From: an uncultured Opitutaceae bacterium | GTDB lineage: Bacteria; Verrucomicrobiota; Verrucomicrobiia; Opitutales; Opitutaceae | Length of the DNA stretch: 51,424 nucleotides | Direction of reading: 5' to 3' | Assembly (NCBI GenBank): GCA_937889545.1 | Contig: CALAOT010000058.1 | Coordinates: 1-51,424 of the forward strand | Shown: piece after piece, positions 9,053 to 16,497 of the stretch | How positions within the stretch are numbered: position 1 is the stretch's first letter | Layout of the letters: every line of letters starts with the position of its first letter | Position numbers and translations under genes: made by a program | The notes under the pieces: generated by a model | Seen by the model: the letters and a program-made list of their open reading frames with translations, nothing else | Told to the model about the DNA's origin: nothing | The model's database searches: none

Positions 9053-9107
9053 CGCGGAGCAGAAGGCTCTCGCGCCAACGACTCCTGCCGGCTCACAGCA
9101 TCCGTAA
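8882..9107 (+). pseudogene. Possible broken gene fragment between the IS copies
   Basis: From 8882 a frame reads MDTFERVRRSARKGADGET and continues to a stop near 9021. An overlapping second frame then gives a natural-looking C-terminus (LNAASKTLEQAIAEQKALAP) to a TAA at 9107. This pattern suggests a frameshifted remnant. It overlaps the doubtful N-terminal part of the opposite-strand frame at 8570-9052, and only one of the two can be right. The family is not identified. Confidence 0.25.
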
Positions 9108-9202
9108 CGGGGGCGCCTTTGAGGAAGGGCAGGGTAGGGGGATTCGAACCCTTCTGCCGCCTCGAAGCTTATGTCGTCAGTAAATGCGGACTTAGTTAAT
9201 GG

Positions 9203-9760
9203 TTAATGGGACATTGCTCGCAGCTTATCTTCCTTCGTGAGGAATGGCGAACTATGCACGGCAGTATCCAGAATGGCCCTTAGAATCTGCGCCTGCGCAG
9301 ATACCAGCACCCCCATTATGTATATGGGAATTGCAGCGATCGCGCCAAGCAACAAACCCACTGTGAAATATAATCCGGTGCTGCCATTTTGGCCCCCGAC
9401 GACGACCGCAACGACGATGATCAGGCCGCCGAGCGCGATACCGACACCCTTGACGACGCCGCCAATGGCTGCCGTCGCATTGGCGACAAGATATGCATCG
9501 CGGTAACGAAATATCTGCGATGAAATGCCGGTTTCTAGCTGGCGGGGCGCGCTGCGAGCTTCATTTAGTTCAATCGCGACGGGAACAGCTATATTTTCTT
9601 TTTCGCCTTTCGGTGCGGCGGCCGCTTCTGTCAGCGATTTGGCAGATGCTGGCTGGTCCGCCTTTGTGCAGAATGCTTGAAACTGGCGCGCACTTTTCTC
9701 AACCGCTCCGCAGTGGATGCATTTTCCACTCTCGAATTCATGGCCTAAGTAGTTCGTCAT
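9203..9760 (-). CDS. Hypothetical membrane protein with N-terminal CxxC
   Basis: This 185-residue protein starts MTNYLGHEFESGKCIHCGAV. The single CIHCG pair resembles half of a zinc ribbon. A polar linker of about 60 residues follows, then two strongly hydrophobic segments (about 105-130 and 140-165), separated by GGQNGSTGLY, and a short charged tail. I do not recognise the family. It lies between the inverted IS1380 copies on the same strand as 8570-9052. Codon use is less GC-rich than in the flanking core genes, in keeping with acquired DNA. Confidence 0.6.
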   Translation of the reverse strand: MTNYLGHEFESGKCIHCGAVEKSARQFQAFCTKADQPASAKSLTEAAAAPKGEKENIAVPVAIELNEARSAPRQLETGISSQIFRYRDAYLVANATAAIGGVVKGVGIALGGLIIVVAVVVGGQNGSTGLYFTVGLLLGAIAAIPIYIMGVLVSAQAQILRAILDTAVHSSPFLTKEDKLRAMSH

Positions 9761-9871
9761 GCATGTAATGGGTCAATTCTCTATGGATTCAAAGGGGACG
9801 CGGCAAGTGGCAACGCGACGTGCTAGATTGCTTCGTCCCGTCTACTCCCTCCCGCCACACTTGGTTTTATC

Positions 9872-11542
9872 CGGGATTTCCCATTTGAGTTCATGATTTG
9901 AGCGGATTGTGGGCTCGTTCGTGTGAAACATACGGAAATCGGCTTGGTCTTCGAGCCCGAAGTTACTTTTGCGGCATGCCGGGGGCCCGCCGTGATGTAT
10001 GCTCCGCACAAATGGGCTGCCGGTGGCACGAAACGTCGCCGTAAGGGGACAGTGCTCCCATGAACTCCAAGACTCGATAGCTGGTTCAGAGAAGTGTTCA
10101 TCCGGGAGCCGGTATCGGCAGTCTCAACCGGTCGATCGCACACAGGATCGCCTGGAACAACTTCCGGGGCACTGCCACCTCCGCGAGTTGGAAGGTGACC
10201 CGCCGGGCGTGGCGAACAACCTTCGCCCCGATCTTGATCAATTTCTCCCGAGTCGTCGTCAAGGTCCAGCGCCGCACTTCCCGCGGCAGGACCAGCTGCC
10301 GGAGGAAGTTTCCAAGGTTGTAGGCCAACACGAAGAGATGCAGCTGCACCTGGTTGTCCACGAAATCATGGCACGATAGACGCGTCCACTTTACCGCATT
10401 CTTGCCTTCCTTGATCCATTGTTCTGCCGTTCCCCGCTGGTTGTAGAAGCGGACGACGCGTTTGGCCGGACGCGTGAGATTCGTCACGATGAAGCCAACC
10501 CGTGGAAACAACTCGCCTTTGTGCCATTCAACCTTGGCGACCGCCCGCCTGGAGCGGTTCCAGCTCTGGGCCTGGTAGGAAAAGTCGGCATACCGGACCA
10601 GCGGTGCATTTGAGGGTCGGCCCACGGGCCGCGTCAAGAGGGGCTCTATCTCCCGCTGCAATACGTCGTTCCCTGGGAGCCGAATGGCATAGGAATATCC
10701 TTCGTCCTCCAGAAACCGGTAGAGCTCCGGCTGAGCGAATGCGGCGTCTGCTCGAAAACGACGGGGGAGCTTCCGGCCACGGTAACGTGCCACGACCGGT
10801 TCCAAGACATTCCTCCAATCCTTGGCGCTGTGGACGTTCCCCTCCCTGAGCATGGAGCGTTCGACGTCTCCAAACTGGTTGAAGCAGAAGAGCGGGTGAT
10901 AGCAGGTGCAGCCAAAATGCCCATTGTAGGCTGTGCCCTCCTGCTCGCCGTAGGTCTCGCTGACGGAGCTGTCCATGTCCAGGACAACCTCCCGCAGTCG
11001 CCTGCGTTCCCGCAATTGATCGATCCATTCACCGGAGGTGTTCGCAAGAGCGGCCAGATTGCGGGGCTGTGTCAGCACCTCGGTCTCGAACCGTGACATC
11101 TGGCTTGTCGACGCTGCCGCATGCTCTGTCGCTCGTCCTCCGAGCACCTGCCTCATGACCGGATCGACCGCGAGCCGCTCGGCATCGTTGGTGTCTTCGT
11201 AGCCTGCAAGCCGACTATATATAGACTGGCGAATCAGGGCCAACATCGAATGCTGCGTGTTCCTTCCGGTCCGCCAGTCGTTCAGCAGACGACCACCCAT
11301 CGCTGTCAGTCCGAGCACGTCGTCCATCTCCCTATAGGCAAGTAGCCCCGCGTCGGAAGAGATGTTGGCGCCGTGAAATTCCAACGTCAGGCGTCGGTCA
11401 AAACTCAGCTTCAAACCCTCGGTTTTAGTCGCACCCATTGGATTTCGTGTTCTCAAGGTTTCATGCGTTTCTATACCATTAAACATCATATGGTTACGCA
11501 TCCTTATCGTTAGCAGTCGTCATGCCAATCTGGGAAATCCGG
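9872..11542 (-). mobile_element. IS1380-family insertion sequence, copy 2 (inverted)
   Basis: The transposase-distal end is CGGGATTTCCCA (9872-9883) and the transposase-proximal end is TGGGAAATCCGG (11531-11542). These match the two ends of copy 1 in the opposite direction. No clear target duplication is visible. Confidence 0.8.
10098..11501 (-). CDS. IS1380-family DDE transposase, copy 2
   Basis: This 467-residue transposase is intact and aligns along its whole length with the copy at 6848-8266. The DDE landmarks are kept: [28 protein letters not shown] and [12 protein letters not shown]. The N-terminus differs ([14 protein letters not shown] against MLSMEPLKILPMNG) before the shared LSFDRRL segment. 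With copy 1 it brackets 8505-9871 in an inverted, composite-transposon-like arrangement. Confidence 0.92.
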   Translation of the reverse strand: MRNHMMFNGIETHETLRTRNPMGATKTEGLKLSFDRRLTLEFHGANISSDAGLLAYREMDDVLGLTAMGGRLLNDWRTGRNTQHSMLALIRQSIYSRLAGYEDTNDAERLAVDPVMRQVLGGRATEHAAASTSQMSRFETEVLTQPRNLAALANTSGEWIDQLRERRRLREVVLDMDSSVSETYGEQEGTAYNGHFGCTCYHPLFCFNQFGDVERSMLREGNVHSAKDWRNVLEPVVARYRGRKLPRRFRADAAFAQPELYRFLEDEGYSYAIRLPGNDVLQREIEPLLTRPVGRPSNAPLVRYADFSYQAQSWNRSRRAVAKVEWHKGELFPRVGFIVTNLTRPAKRVVRFYNQRGTAEQWIKEGKNAVKWTRLSCHDFVDNQVQLHLFVLAYNLGNFLRQLVLPREVRRWTLTTTREKLIKIGAKVVRHARRVTFQLAEVAVPRKLFQAILCAIDRLRLPIPAPG

Positions 11543-11649
11543 GATGACGTCATCACCATGCCCCATGTTCGTGCAAGCATTTCATCCTGCCGCATACCTC
11601 TCTTAGTAAAAGAGTAAATTACGTAAAAGATGGTATCAAGAATCCTCAT

Positions 11650-12081
11650 TCAATTGGAACACCCTCCGCCTCCACCTCCAGCTCCAGCTCCGCCTCCAAA
11701 GAGTCCACCGACCCAACCATAGAAGCTTGCTATAGTATTAGTGACCGAGTCAAGGCCGCCTGCGGCGTTTGCAACGCTTAGAACGAGTGCGACAACAGGC
11801 CCGAGAACTGGAATAAACGAAATTAATGCAGCGGTCGCTGCGCGCTTCTCGTAGTCTTCCAACGGTGGCAGTGTGACCTGTGCATTCTTAGAATAGGCGC
11901 GATGAACAGCCTTGCTGTTGTGTCCCAGTGCCTCCTGTGCGAATCGTTCAGGGTAACCGCAGGTCTTAGCGCGCTCGGCCCAGGCATACCGGTAGCTATG
12001 CAAGGTAATGCCACGGATCCCAATTCGTTTGCAGCACCGGGCGAATTCGCGCTTGGATCGTATTCCTAGCCAACACCCAAA
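11650..12081 (-). pseudogene. Tyrosine recombinase (integrase) C-terminal remnant
   Basis: The frame is open from 12081, after a TGA, down to a stop at 11650. It keeps the C-terminal catalytic boxes of a tyrosine recombinase: LHSYRYAWAERA (the H-x-x-R box) and ALGHNSKAVHRAYSK, with the nucleophile Tyr in HRAY. The family end, LPPLEDYEKR, is followed by about 60 extra residues: a hydrophobic stretch (ISFIPVLGPVVALVLSVA) and a Gly-rich tail ending CSN. The N-terminal DNA-binding part and first catalytic Arg are missing, so it cannot be a working integrase. It sits just left of att unit B and is the only recombinase trace in the array. Confidence 0.75.
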
Positions 12082-12362
12082 TCAACTGAATGTGGATCGT
12101 CTAGTTGTGAAAGTAGCGAGGCTGCGTGCGGGGATTATGCTCACTCGGCGTGGACGAAAAATATGACAATCGAGGCCGTGAAACCCGCTACTCCCGACTC
12201 ACATTCCCAGTAAGGAAAACGACTAAGCGCCGCCTCTACCGGGCTCATCCGATCTAAAGACTCAAGACGGCTTCTCGTCCGGGCTCGGCGCTCTGAGCGC
12301 CCGGCGAAAATGCTTGTCGCCCGGTTTGCTGGATTTGCAATGCCCGCCACTCATCTCCAAAC
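12082..12362. other. Right end of the first island segment
   Basis: No gene is supported here. Near its right edge is a degraded copy of the tRNA-Phe promoter: TTGTCG at 12314-12319 and CAATGC at 12338-12343, with the same 18-bp spacing as the intact promoter. Confidence 0.45.
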
Positions 12363-12550
12363 GGCAAGATGGCTCAGTTGGCAGAGCAGGGGGCTGAAAA
12401 AACGAATCGGCTATTTTGGCCCGAGTCGGCTGGACTCACCTGCTGTGAGCAAACCGCTACTTGCCAGTGATAAGATCGAATACGGACTTCATCTTGAATA
12501 AGCCTGAAGGCGCCCAAATTTTTTGGTCGGGTGACAACTCGGGTGACAAC
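12363..12550 (+). repeat. att unit B: degraded tRNA-Phe 5' half plus element end
   Basis: Bases 12363-12400 copy the tRNA-Phe 5' half with several substitutions and end in CTGAAAA. Bases 12401-12550 are a diverged element end closing with two GGGTGACAAC boxes. The unit is 188 bp, like D and E. It is the most mutated of the four long copies, so perhaps the oldest. Confidence 0.7.
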
Positions 12551-12566
12551 ATTTCGGAGAAATGGC

Positions 12567-12809
12567 GTGAAAAAAACATACGGGGATAGTTCTCTTGGAG
12601 CAGGCGAAGACCCCATAGGAGCGGTGGCAAGTGGGTGCTATCATGCAATCGTGAACTACCTATTGCTCCCCGCAATCATGTTCCTTCTCTTGCTCATCGG
12701 TGGGTGTTATTACTTTGGAGGGCTCGTCATCGGTGAAAGTGTGCTCGGCCTAATTCTGTTGACATGCCTTATCGTCTTTTTACCTGGCGCACTTAACAGG
12801 AAGGCCTGA
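12567..12809 (+). CDS. Small membrane protein directly after att unit B
   Basis: The chosen GTG start at 12567 has a good ribosome-binding site, GGAG at 12556-12559, with 7 bases of spacing. This gives 80 residues. After about 27 polar residues there are two adjoining hydrophobic stretches (LLLPAIMFLLLLIGGCYYF and a second through LGLILLTCLIVFLPG), then a short basic end. I do not recognise it. It lies immediately inside the element end, where an integrase gene would often start, and is the only gene I see in its segment besides a tiny opposite-strand ORF. Confidence 0.5.
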   Translation: MKKTYGDSSLGAGEDPIGAVASGCYHAIVNYLLLPAIMFLLLLIGGCYYFGGLVIGESVLGLILLTCLIVFLPGALNRKA

Positions 12810-13320
12810 CGGGAGCGGGAATTATAGACGGTGATGGCTGATGCTCAAAAAGCCATTTCCCATAGAGTCAGCCCAGTAATGCCGGAGTAATTCGTGCGTA
12901 TCTGCCCATTCGAAATGGGCCAAATTATCGTTGAAGGTTTGAAGACGTGCGATCGGACGCGAAGCCGACCTCTGTGGACCTGCGCCGAATGGCATTTGCT
13001 TGCGGGCGGCCATCGCGAAGCCGCATTTGGCTACCAGGGATGACGCATAAGAATGCATCCGGGGGAGGCGTTTGGCCTTATGTTTTGCCTTTGTTCGATC
13101 GCATGCGGGGCCAAAGAAAGCGTGGACGCCCATCGGAAGTGACAAGGAATGCGAACTTCCATTGAAGAGTGGATGTCCTCACGAGCACAGCTTGTTGCCT
13201 CTTAGGGAATCCTCAGGTGTCGCCTTGATGAGGAGTTCGGCCACGCCCACGGCGATGACTCAATCGACGTAGGCATCGCCGCAGTGCGCGGAAACGCATT
13301 CCCCTCGCTGACTATGCCAG
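12810..13320. other. Stretch without a supported gene
   Basis: Frames exist on both strands but none has convincing protein character or a ribosome-binding site. This is probably decayed accessory DNA. Confidence 0.35.
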
Positions 13321-13422
13321 TCAACGAAGCACTAGGACAAGAACGACGATGAGGAGAACGAGGCCCAAGCCGCCGCCAATATAGATGGCGCTGCCAAGAA
13401 CAGGTGCGAATAGGAGGTGCAT
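13321..13422 (-). CDS. Possible 33-residue single-helix membrane peptide
   Basis: The ATG at 13422 opens a 33-residue frame whose second half is a Gly-started hydrophobic helix (IYIGGGLGLVLLIVVLVLVL) ending in Arg. Such tiny membrane proteins are common but hard to verify. No good ribosome-binding site is visible, so this stays tentative. Confidence 0.35.
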   Translation of the reverse strand: MHLLFAPVLGSAIYIGGGLGLVLLIVVLVLVLR

Positions 13423-13916
13423 AATGTAACTTTTGTTTTTGACGGCAAGGGTGCTCGCCATCGCTTTCCAAGTAGGTTACGCGATCGGCCGGTCTTTGGC
13501 TATGGGTCGTTGACCTACCGCAGCGAAATGCCCCGATGCAGCGGGATAATATCCAGAGGATGAAAGGCAGACGAAACAGTCATTCTAGGCTGAATTTGAC
13601 CGAGTGATCGGGTGTTATAGGAGGCTGGATACTGGTCGCGAAACGCGATTGAGTTGCCCGATCCTTAGCACCCTGAATATTGGCGCCGGTTGACAACTCG
13701 GGTGACAACATTTTGATCGGTATTGGCGTGCCGGCCTCGACGCTTCAAGCCGCCGCCCTTGAATTGACGCCCGACGACCAGGGCCTATTGCTGAAGCTAT
13801 GCCTCACGTCCATAAAGTTGCTCGCTACGTCCAGCTTCTTCGCGCCAATCCGGCACGCAGGGCGCCGCAGGTCCATGTCGTTGAGGCGACAACGGCTGAC
13901 GATGTGCGTTTATGGC
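13423..13916. other. Decayed segment with a partial att end at 13671-13714
   Basis: Bases 13671-13714 contain CCCTGAATA followed by TTGACAACTCGGGTGACAAC, matching the inner end of the att units but with no tRNA fragment before it. Just after, a frame reads LQAAALELTPDDQGLLLKL, reminiscent of small addiction-module antitoxins but too short to call. This looks like the scar of an additional insertion. Confidence 0.45.
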
Positions 13917-14066
13917 GGAGGACTGAAAAAACGAAACGGGTATTTTAGCCCATGTCATCCCCAATCATCTGGTGTCATGCCTAGTTGAATACGAATCCGT
14001 TTGGGGAAGGAATAGATCATCCCGAGTCATCCTGAGAGCGCCTAGATTTCTGAACCGGGTGACAAC
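13917..14066 (+). repeat. att unit C: minimal tRNA-Phe core plus element end
   Basis: Only GGAGGACTGAAAA (13917-13929) of the tRNA 5' half remains. It runs into AACGAAACGGG, then the family end sequence with GAGTCATC and a closing GGGTGACAAC at 14057-14066. The promoter and D-arm are missing, so this copy is partly deleted. Confidence 0.65.
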
Positions 14067-14101
14067 ATTCTGGGGTCGAAGTTGACACGGCGGCAGGAAT
14101 G

Positions 14102-14117
14102 TATCTACATGTAGATA
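14102..14117. promoter_or_regulatory. 16-bp palindrome over the VapB start, probable operator
   Basis: TATCTACATGTAGATA is a perfect 16-bp palindrome. Its last base is the A of the preferred VapB start codon. A TTGACA hexamer lies at 14082-14087, so the palindrome occupies the -10/start region. VapBC operons are normally self-repressed through such sites. Confidence 0.55.
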
Positions 14118-14368
14118 TGCCTACGACATCAACTCGCGCCAAACTCTTTCGGCATGGCGGATCTCAAGCTGCCAGATTGCCTCGCGAATTTCGTCTTCCC
14201 GGCACCGAGGCTGCGATATCACGCACTCCGACCGGCGGCGTTCTTCTTGAACCTCTCGATGCCGATTTCGAAGCCAGACGCCGGCGTTTCATCGCTCTGG
14301 CCGGCTCGTGTCCCGACCTTCTGGACGTTCCGCCGCACTCCGCGCCTGATGTTCCTCGCGACGAATGA
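14117..14368 (+). CDS. vapB: VapB-type antitoxin (AbrB-like)
   Basis: From the ATG at 14117 this gives 83 residues; an in-frame ATG at 14099 would add six. The N-terminus carries the VapB/AbrB swapped-hairpin signature AKLFRHGGSQAARLPREFRL, followed by a C-terminal toxin-binding part (LEPLDADFEARRRRFIALAG). It binds and silences the partner VapC and represses its own promoter. The start at 14117 has no ribosome-binding site. If the TTGACA at 14082 is the -35 element, transcription would begin close to this ATG and the message could be leaderless. The gene overlaps vapC by 4 bp (ATGA), as is usual for such pairs. The pair is the only cargo between att units C and D. Confidence 0.85.
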   Translation: MPTTSTRAKLFRHGGSQAARLPREFRLPGTEAAISRTPTGGVLLEPLDADFEARRRRFIALAGSCPDLLDVPPHSAPDVPRDE

Positions 14369-14760
14369 ACTACCTGCCAGACACAAACGCGGTCTCTGCC
14401 TACATGCGTGGGGACAATCCGAAGCTCGTGGAGAAAATGAAAGACTCCTTTGGCGAGTTATGCCTGTCGGTCATCGTGCTTGCCGAGCGAGAATTTGGCG
14501 TGACGAAGGGGTCCAACGCTAACGCTAGATTAAAACTCGCTGAGCTGGCTCAGACCCTCCCGGTTGAGCCGTTCACCAGGGACGACAGCACTCACTACGC
14601 AGCCATCCGCCACGATCTCGAAGCTCGTGGGGTTGGAATTGGGCCAATGGATACGCTCATCGCCGCACAGGCTTTGCGTCTTGGAGGCACAATCATTACT
14701 CGCAACGTCCGTGAATTTGGACGCGTACCTGGGCTGAGAATAGAGAATTGGCAGGATTGA
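14365..14760 (+). CDS. vapC: VapC-type PIN-domain toxin ribonuclease
   Basis: This 131-residue PIN protein is full-length for VapC. The acidic residues expected for the Mg-dependent active site are visible: Asp in YLPDTNAVSAY (residue 6), Glu in VIVLAEREFG (about 41), and Asp in GIGPMDTLIAAQAL (about 95), followed by ITRNVREFGRVPGL near the end. By family, VapC cleaves tRNA or rRNA and is held inactive by VapB. The ATGA overlap with vapB implies translational coupling. The toxin looks intact, so the pair may stabilise this part of the island. Confidence 0.9.
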   Translation: MNYLPDTNAVSAYMRGDNPKLVEKMKDSFGELCLSVIVLAEREFGVTKGSNANARLKLAELAQTLPVEPFTRDDSTHYAAIRHDLEARGVGIGPMDTLIAAQALRLGGTIITRNVREFGRVPGLRIENWQD

Positions 14761-14837
14761 TACTGTTTCCACCTGACGGCGAAATTACTTGTCCCTCCGA
14801 TTGATGGGGGCGTAATACCCGCCACTCGTCTTCAAAC

Positions 14838-15025
14838 GGCAAGATAGCTCAGTTGGTAGAGCAGGGGACTGAAAAAACGAATCGGGCATTTTGGCCTGTG
14901 TCTTTCTTAGTCATCTGGGGACATAATTCACTGGATGCGGGAGCGGTTGCAGAAGGAGACCGATCATCCTGAGTCACCCTGAATACGCTTAGATTTCGAA
15001 GTCGGGTGACCACAAGGGTGACAAC
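14838..15025 (+). repeat. att unit D: tRNA-Phe 5' half plus element end
   Basis: Bases 14838-14875 copy the tRNA 5' half with one clear change in the anticodon stem. The promoter is retained upstream (TTGTCC at 14789-14794, TAATAC at 14813-14818, 18-bp spacer). The element end (14876-15025) is very similar to that of unit E. The total is 188 bp, closing with GGGTGAC and GGGTGACAAC. Confidence 0.8.
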
Positions 15026-15229
15026 GGATTGTTCCTAATCCCACTGTTTGTGAAACGAGATAGCGCGCTGAGAACCAGCAGCTTTTTGCCATTTGAGAGG
15101 GTGATAGGCGGTCAAGATCCGTGAAGAGGGAAATGCGCCGGTGGTAGATCGACGGTGTGATAATTGTTCAACGCCTCGACCACTCGATAGAAGATCTGGG
15201 AATTCCGAGCGCAATTTCAGGCGCCCCAA

Positions 15230-15643
15230 CTATTCGCCAGCATGCAACCTGCTGAGAAAATCCGCGCGACTGACAATATCCACATCCCGAAATCTTCCCA
15301 ATGGCAGCAAATGTCGTTTGTCACCCGTGACGATCATGTTCGCATCAGATGCAAGCGCACACTCCAATACCATCTCGTCTCCGGGATCTGGGGTAGCGCC
15401 GCCAGCGCGCTCGGTTGGAAAGACCAAGATCGCTGCTTCTGTCAGCGCTTCTGCCCAAGCCGCGCAAGCGCGGTTCGGATACTCCCGGCGGAGCAATTCC
15501 ATGGTTTCATGATACTCGGCAAGCAGCGCCGGACTAACCACAGCTTCACATCGCCCTTGGGCCCACGCCGCCAGACAATCAAACGGCGCACCGCGCCAAA
15601 AGGTCGCGCTCGCCACGACGTTCGTGTCGAAAACGACCCTCAA
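15230..15643 (-). CDS. PIN-domain toxin, partner of the AbrB-type antitoxin
   Basis: This 137-residue PIN protein of the putative toxin group has Asp in VVFDTNVVASA (residue 6), Glu in LLAEYHETMEL, Asp in PGDEMVLECALASDANMIVTG, and a further Asp after TG (GDKRHLL). These give the acidic cluster expected for a ribonuclease. The start codon is TTG at 15643, two bases after the antitoxin stop; AAGGGAAG upstream may be the ribosome-binding site. It is transcribed with the antitoxin at 15646-15897 and lies between att units D and E, opposite in direction to vapBC. It belongs to a different PIN subgroup from the VapC above, so the two modules were acquired separately. Confidence 0.85.
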   Translation of the reverse strand: MRVVFDTNVVASATFWRGAPFDCLAAWAQGRCEAVVSPALLAEYHETMELLRREYPNRACAAWAEALTEAAILVFPTERAGGATPDPGDEMVLECALASDANMIVTGDKRHLLPLGRFRDVDIVSRADFLSRLHAGE

Positions 15644-15645
15644 GA

Positions 15646-15897
15646 TCAGCTTCCCTTGCGGACACGCTCGATAGCGCGACCAACCGCGATTTCATCCCGT
15701 TGTGATTGTTCGGGCAGTTCGCGCCCCGACAGCAGCAATGATCGGATGCGCCCTGGCGTCAACGCTCGGCGCTTGCGCAGCACAATGAGACCGTTGAAGG
15801 AGCCAACTTCCAATTCATCCCCGGGACGAATTCGCGCCTGCTCGCGGAGAGCCTCTGGGATGACCATCTGACCCTTGACCGATACTTTAGCAATCAT
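15646..15897 (-). CDS. AbrB/MazE-type antitoxin
   Basis: This 83-residue protein has an N-terminal SpoVT/AbrB fold signature (VSVKGQMVIPEALREQARIRPGDELEV) with a following hydrophobic strand (LIVLRKR). The C-terminal tail is probably toxin-binding. It is the first gene of the module and is followed after two bases by the PIN toxin. A palindrome directly upstream (15901-15916) probably serves self-repression. Codon use resembles the island, not the core flanks. Confidence 0.85.
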   Translation of the reverse strand: MIAKVSVKGQMVIPEALREQARIRPGDELEVGSFNGLIVLRKRRALTPGRIRSLLLSGRELPEQSQRDEIAVGRAIERVRKGS

Positions 15898-15900
15898 GCG

Positions 15901-15916
15901 GTAAGGCTGGCCTTAC
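15901..15916. promoter_or_regulatory. Palindrome upstream of the AbrB antitoxin, probable operator
   Basis: GTAAGGC and GCCTTAC form 7-bp inverted arms with a 2-bp centre, ending four bases before the antitoxin ATG. AbrB-type antitoxins usually bind such a site to control their own operon. Confidence 0.5.
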
Positions 15917-16029
15917 TATGGAAAGAATCAACCTTTTCCGAGATTTAACGCATGCGTGTCAGCCCCAGTCACTCCAATTTCCGCTTGCCGCTCTCTCACT
16001 AACAGCAGTAATCGAACCTTTCCCACTAC

Positions 16030-16217
<188 letters not shown>

Positions 16218-16497
16218 TTTCTTGAGAAAGTCCCAGCTACGAATGCACCCGGTCAGATTTTCTCGGCACAATGGTTCATTCGTCGTGCTTCCACTGTGAT
16301 GAAGGATCGGCCTCCCTACTATAGTGGGGAAACGGGAAGGGAAAACTTCCGACGAGTCATTCCTGGAATTGCGAGTAACCTGGGGCGCATATTTCTTTGT
16401 TGGGCGCTGACAATATGTTTTGCCATTGCCTTCAGTTTCTACTGCTCATCGGATCATTCTGCGAATGATTGCAAACATCTGGCGTGGGTGGCGTCCT

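Noticed and set aside
9126..9165. Sequence resembling the 3' end of a tRNA on the minus strand (GGTTCGAATCC-type T-loop)
   Set aside because: The T-stem pairs badly, there is no CCA and no matching 5' part, so it is more likely chance or a very decayed fragment.
13736..13800. Possible addiction-module antitoxin fragment (LQAAALELTPDDQGLLLKL)
   Set aside because: Only about 20 residues fit the pattern and no toxin partner or start signal is present.
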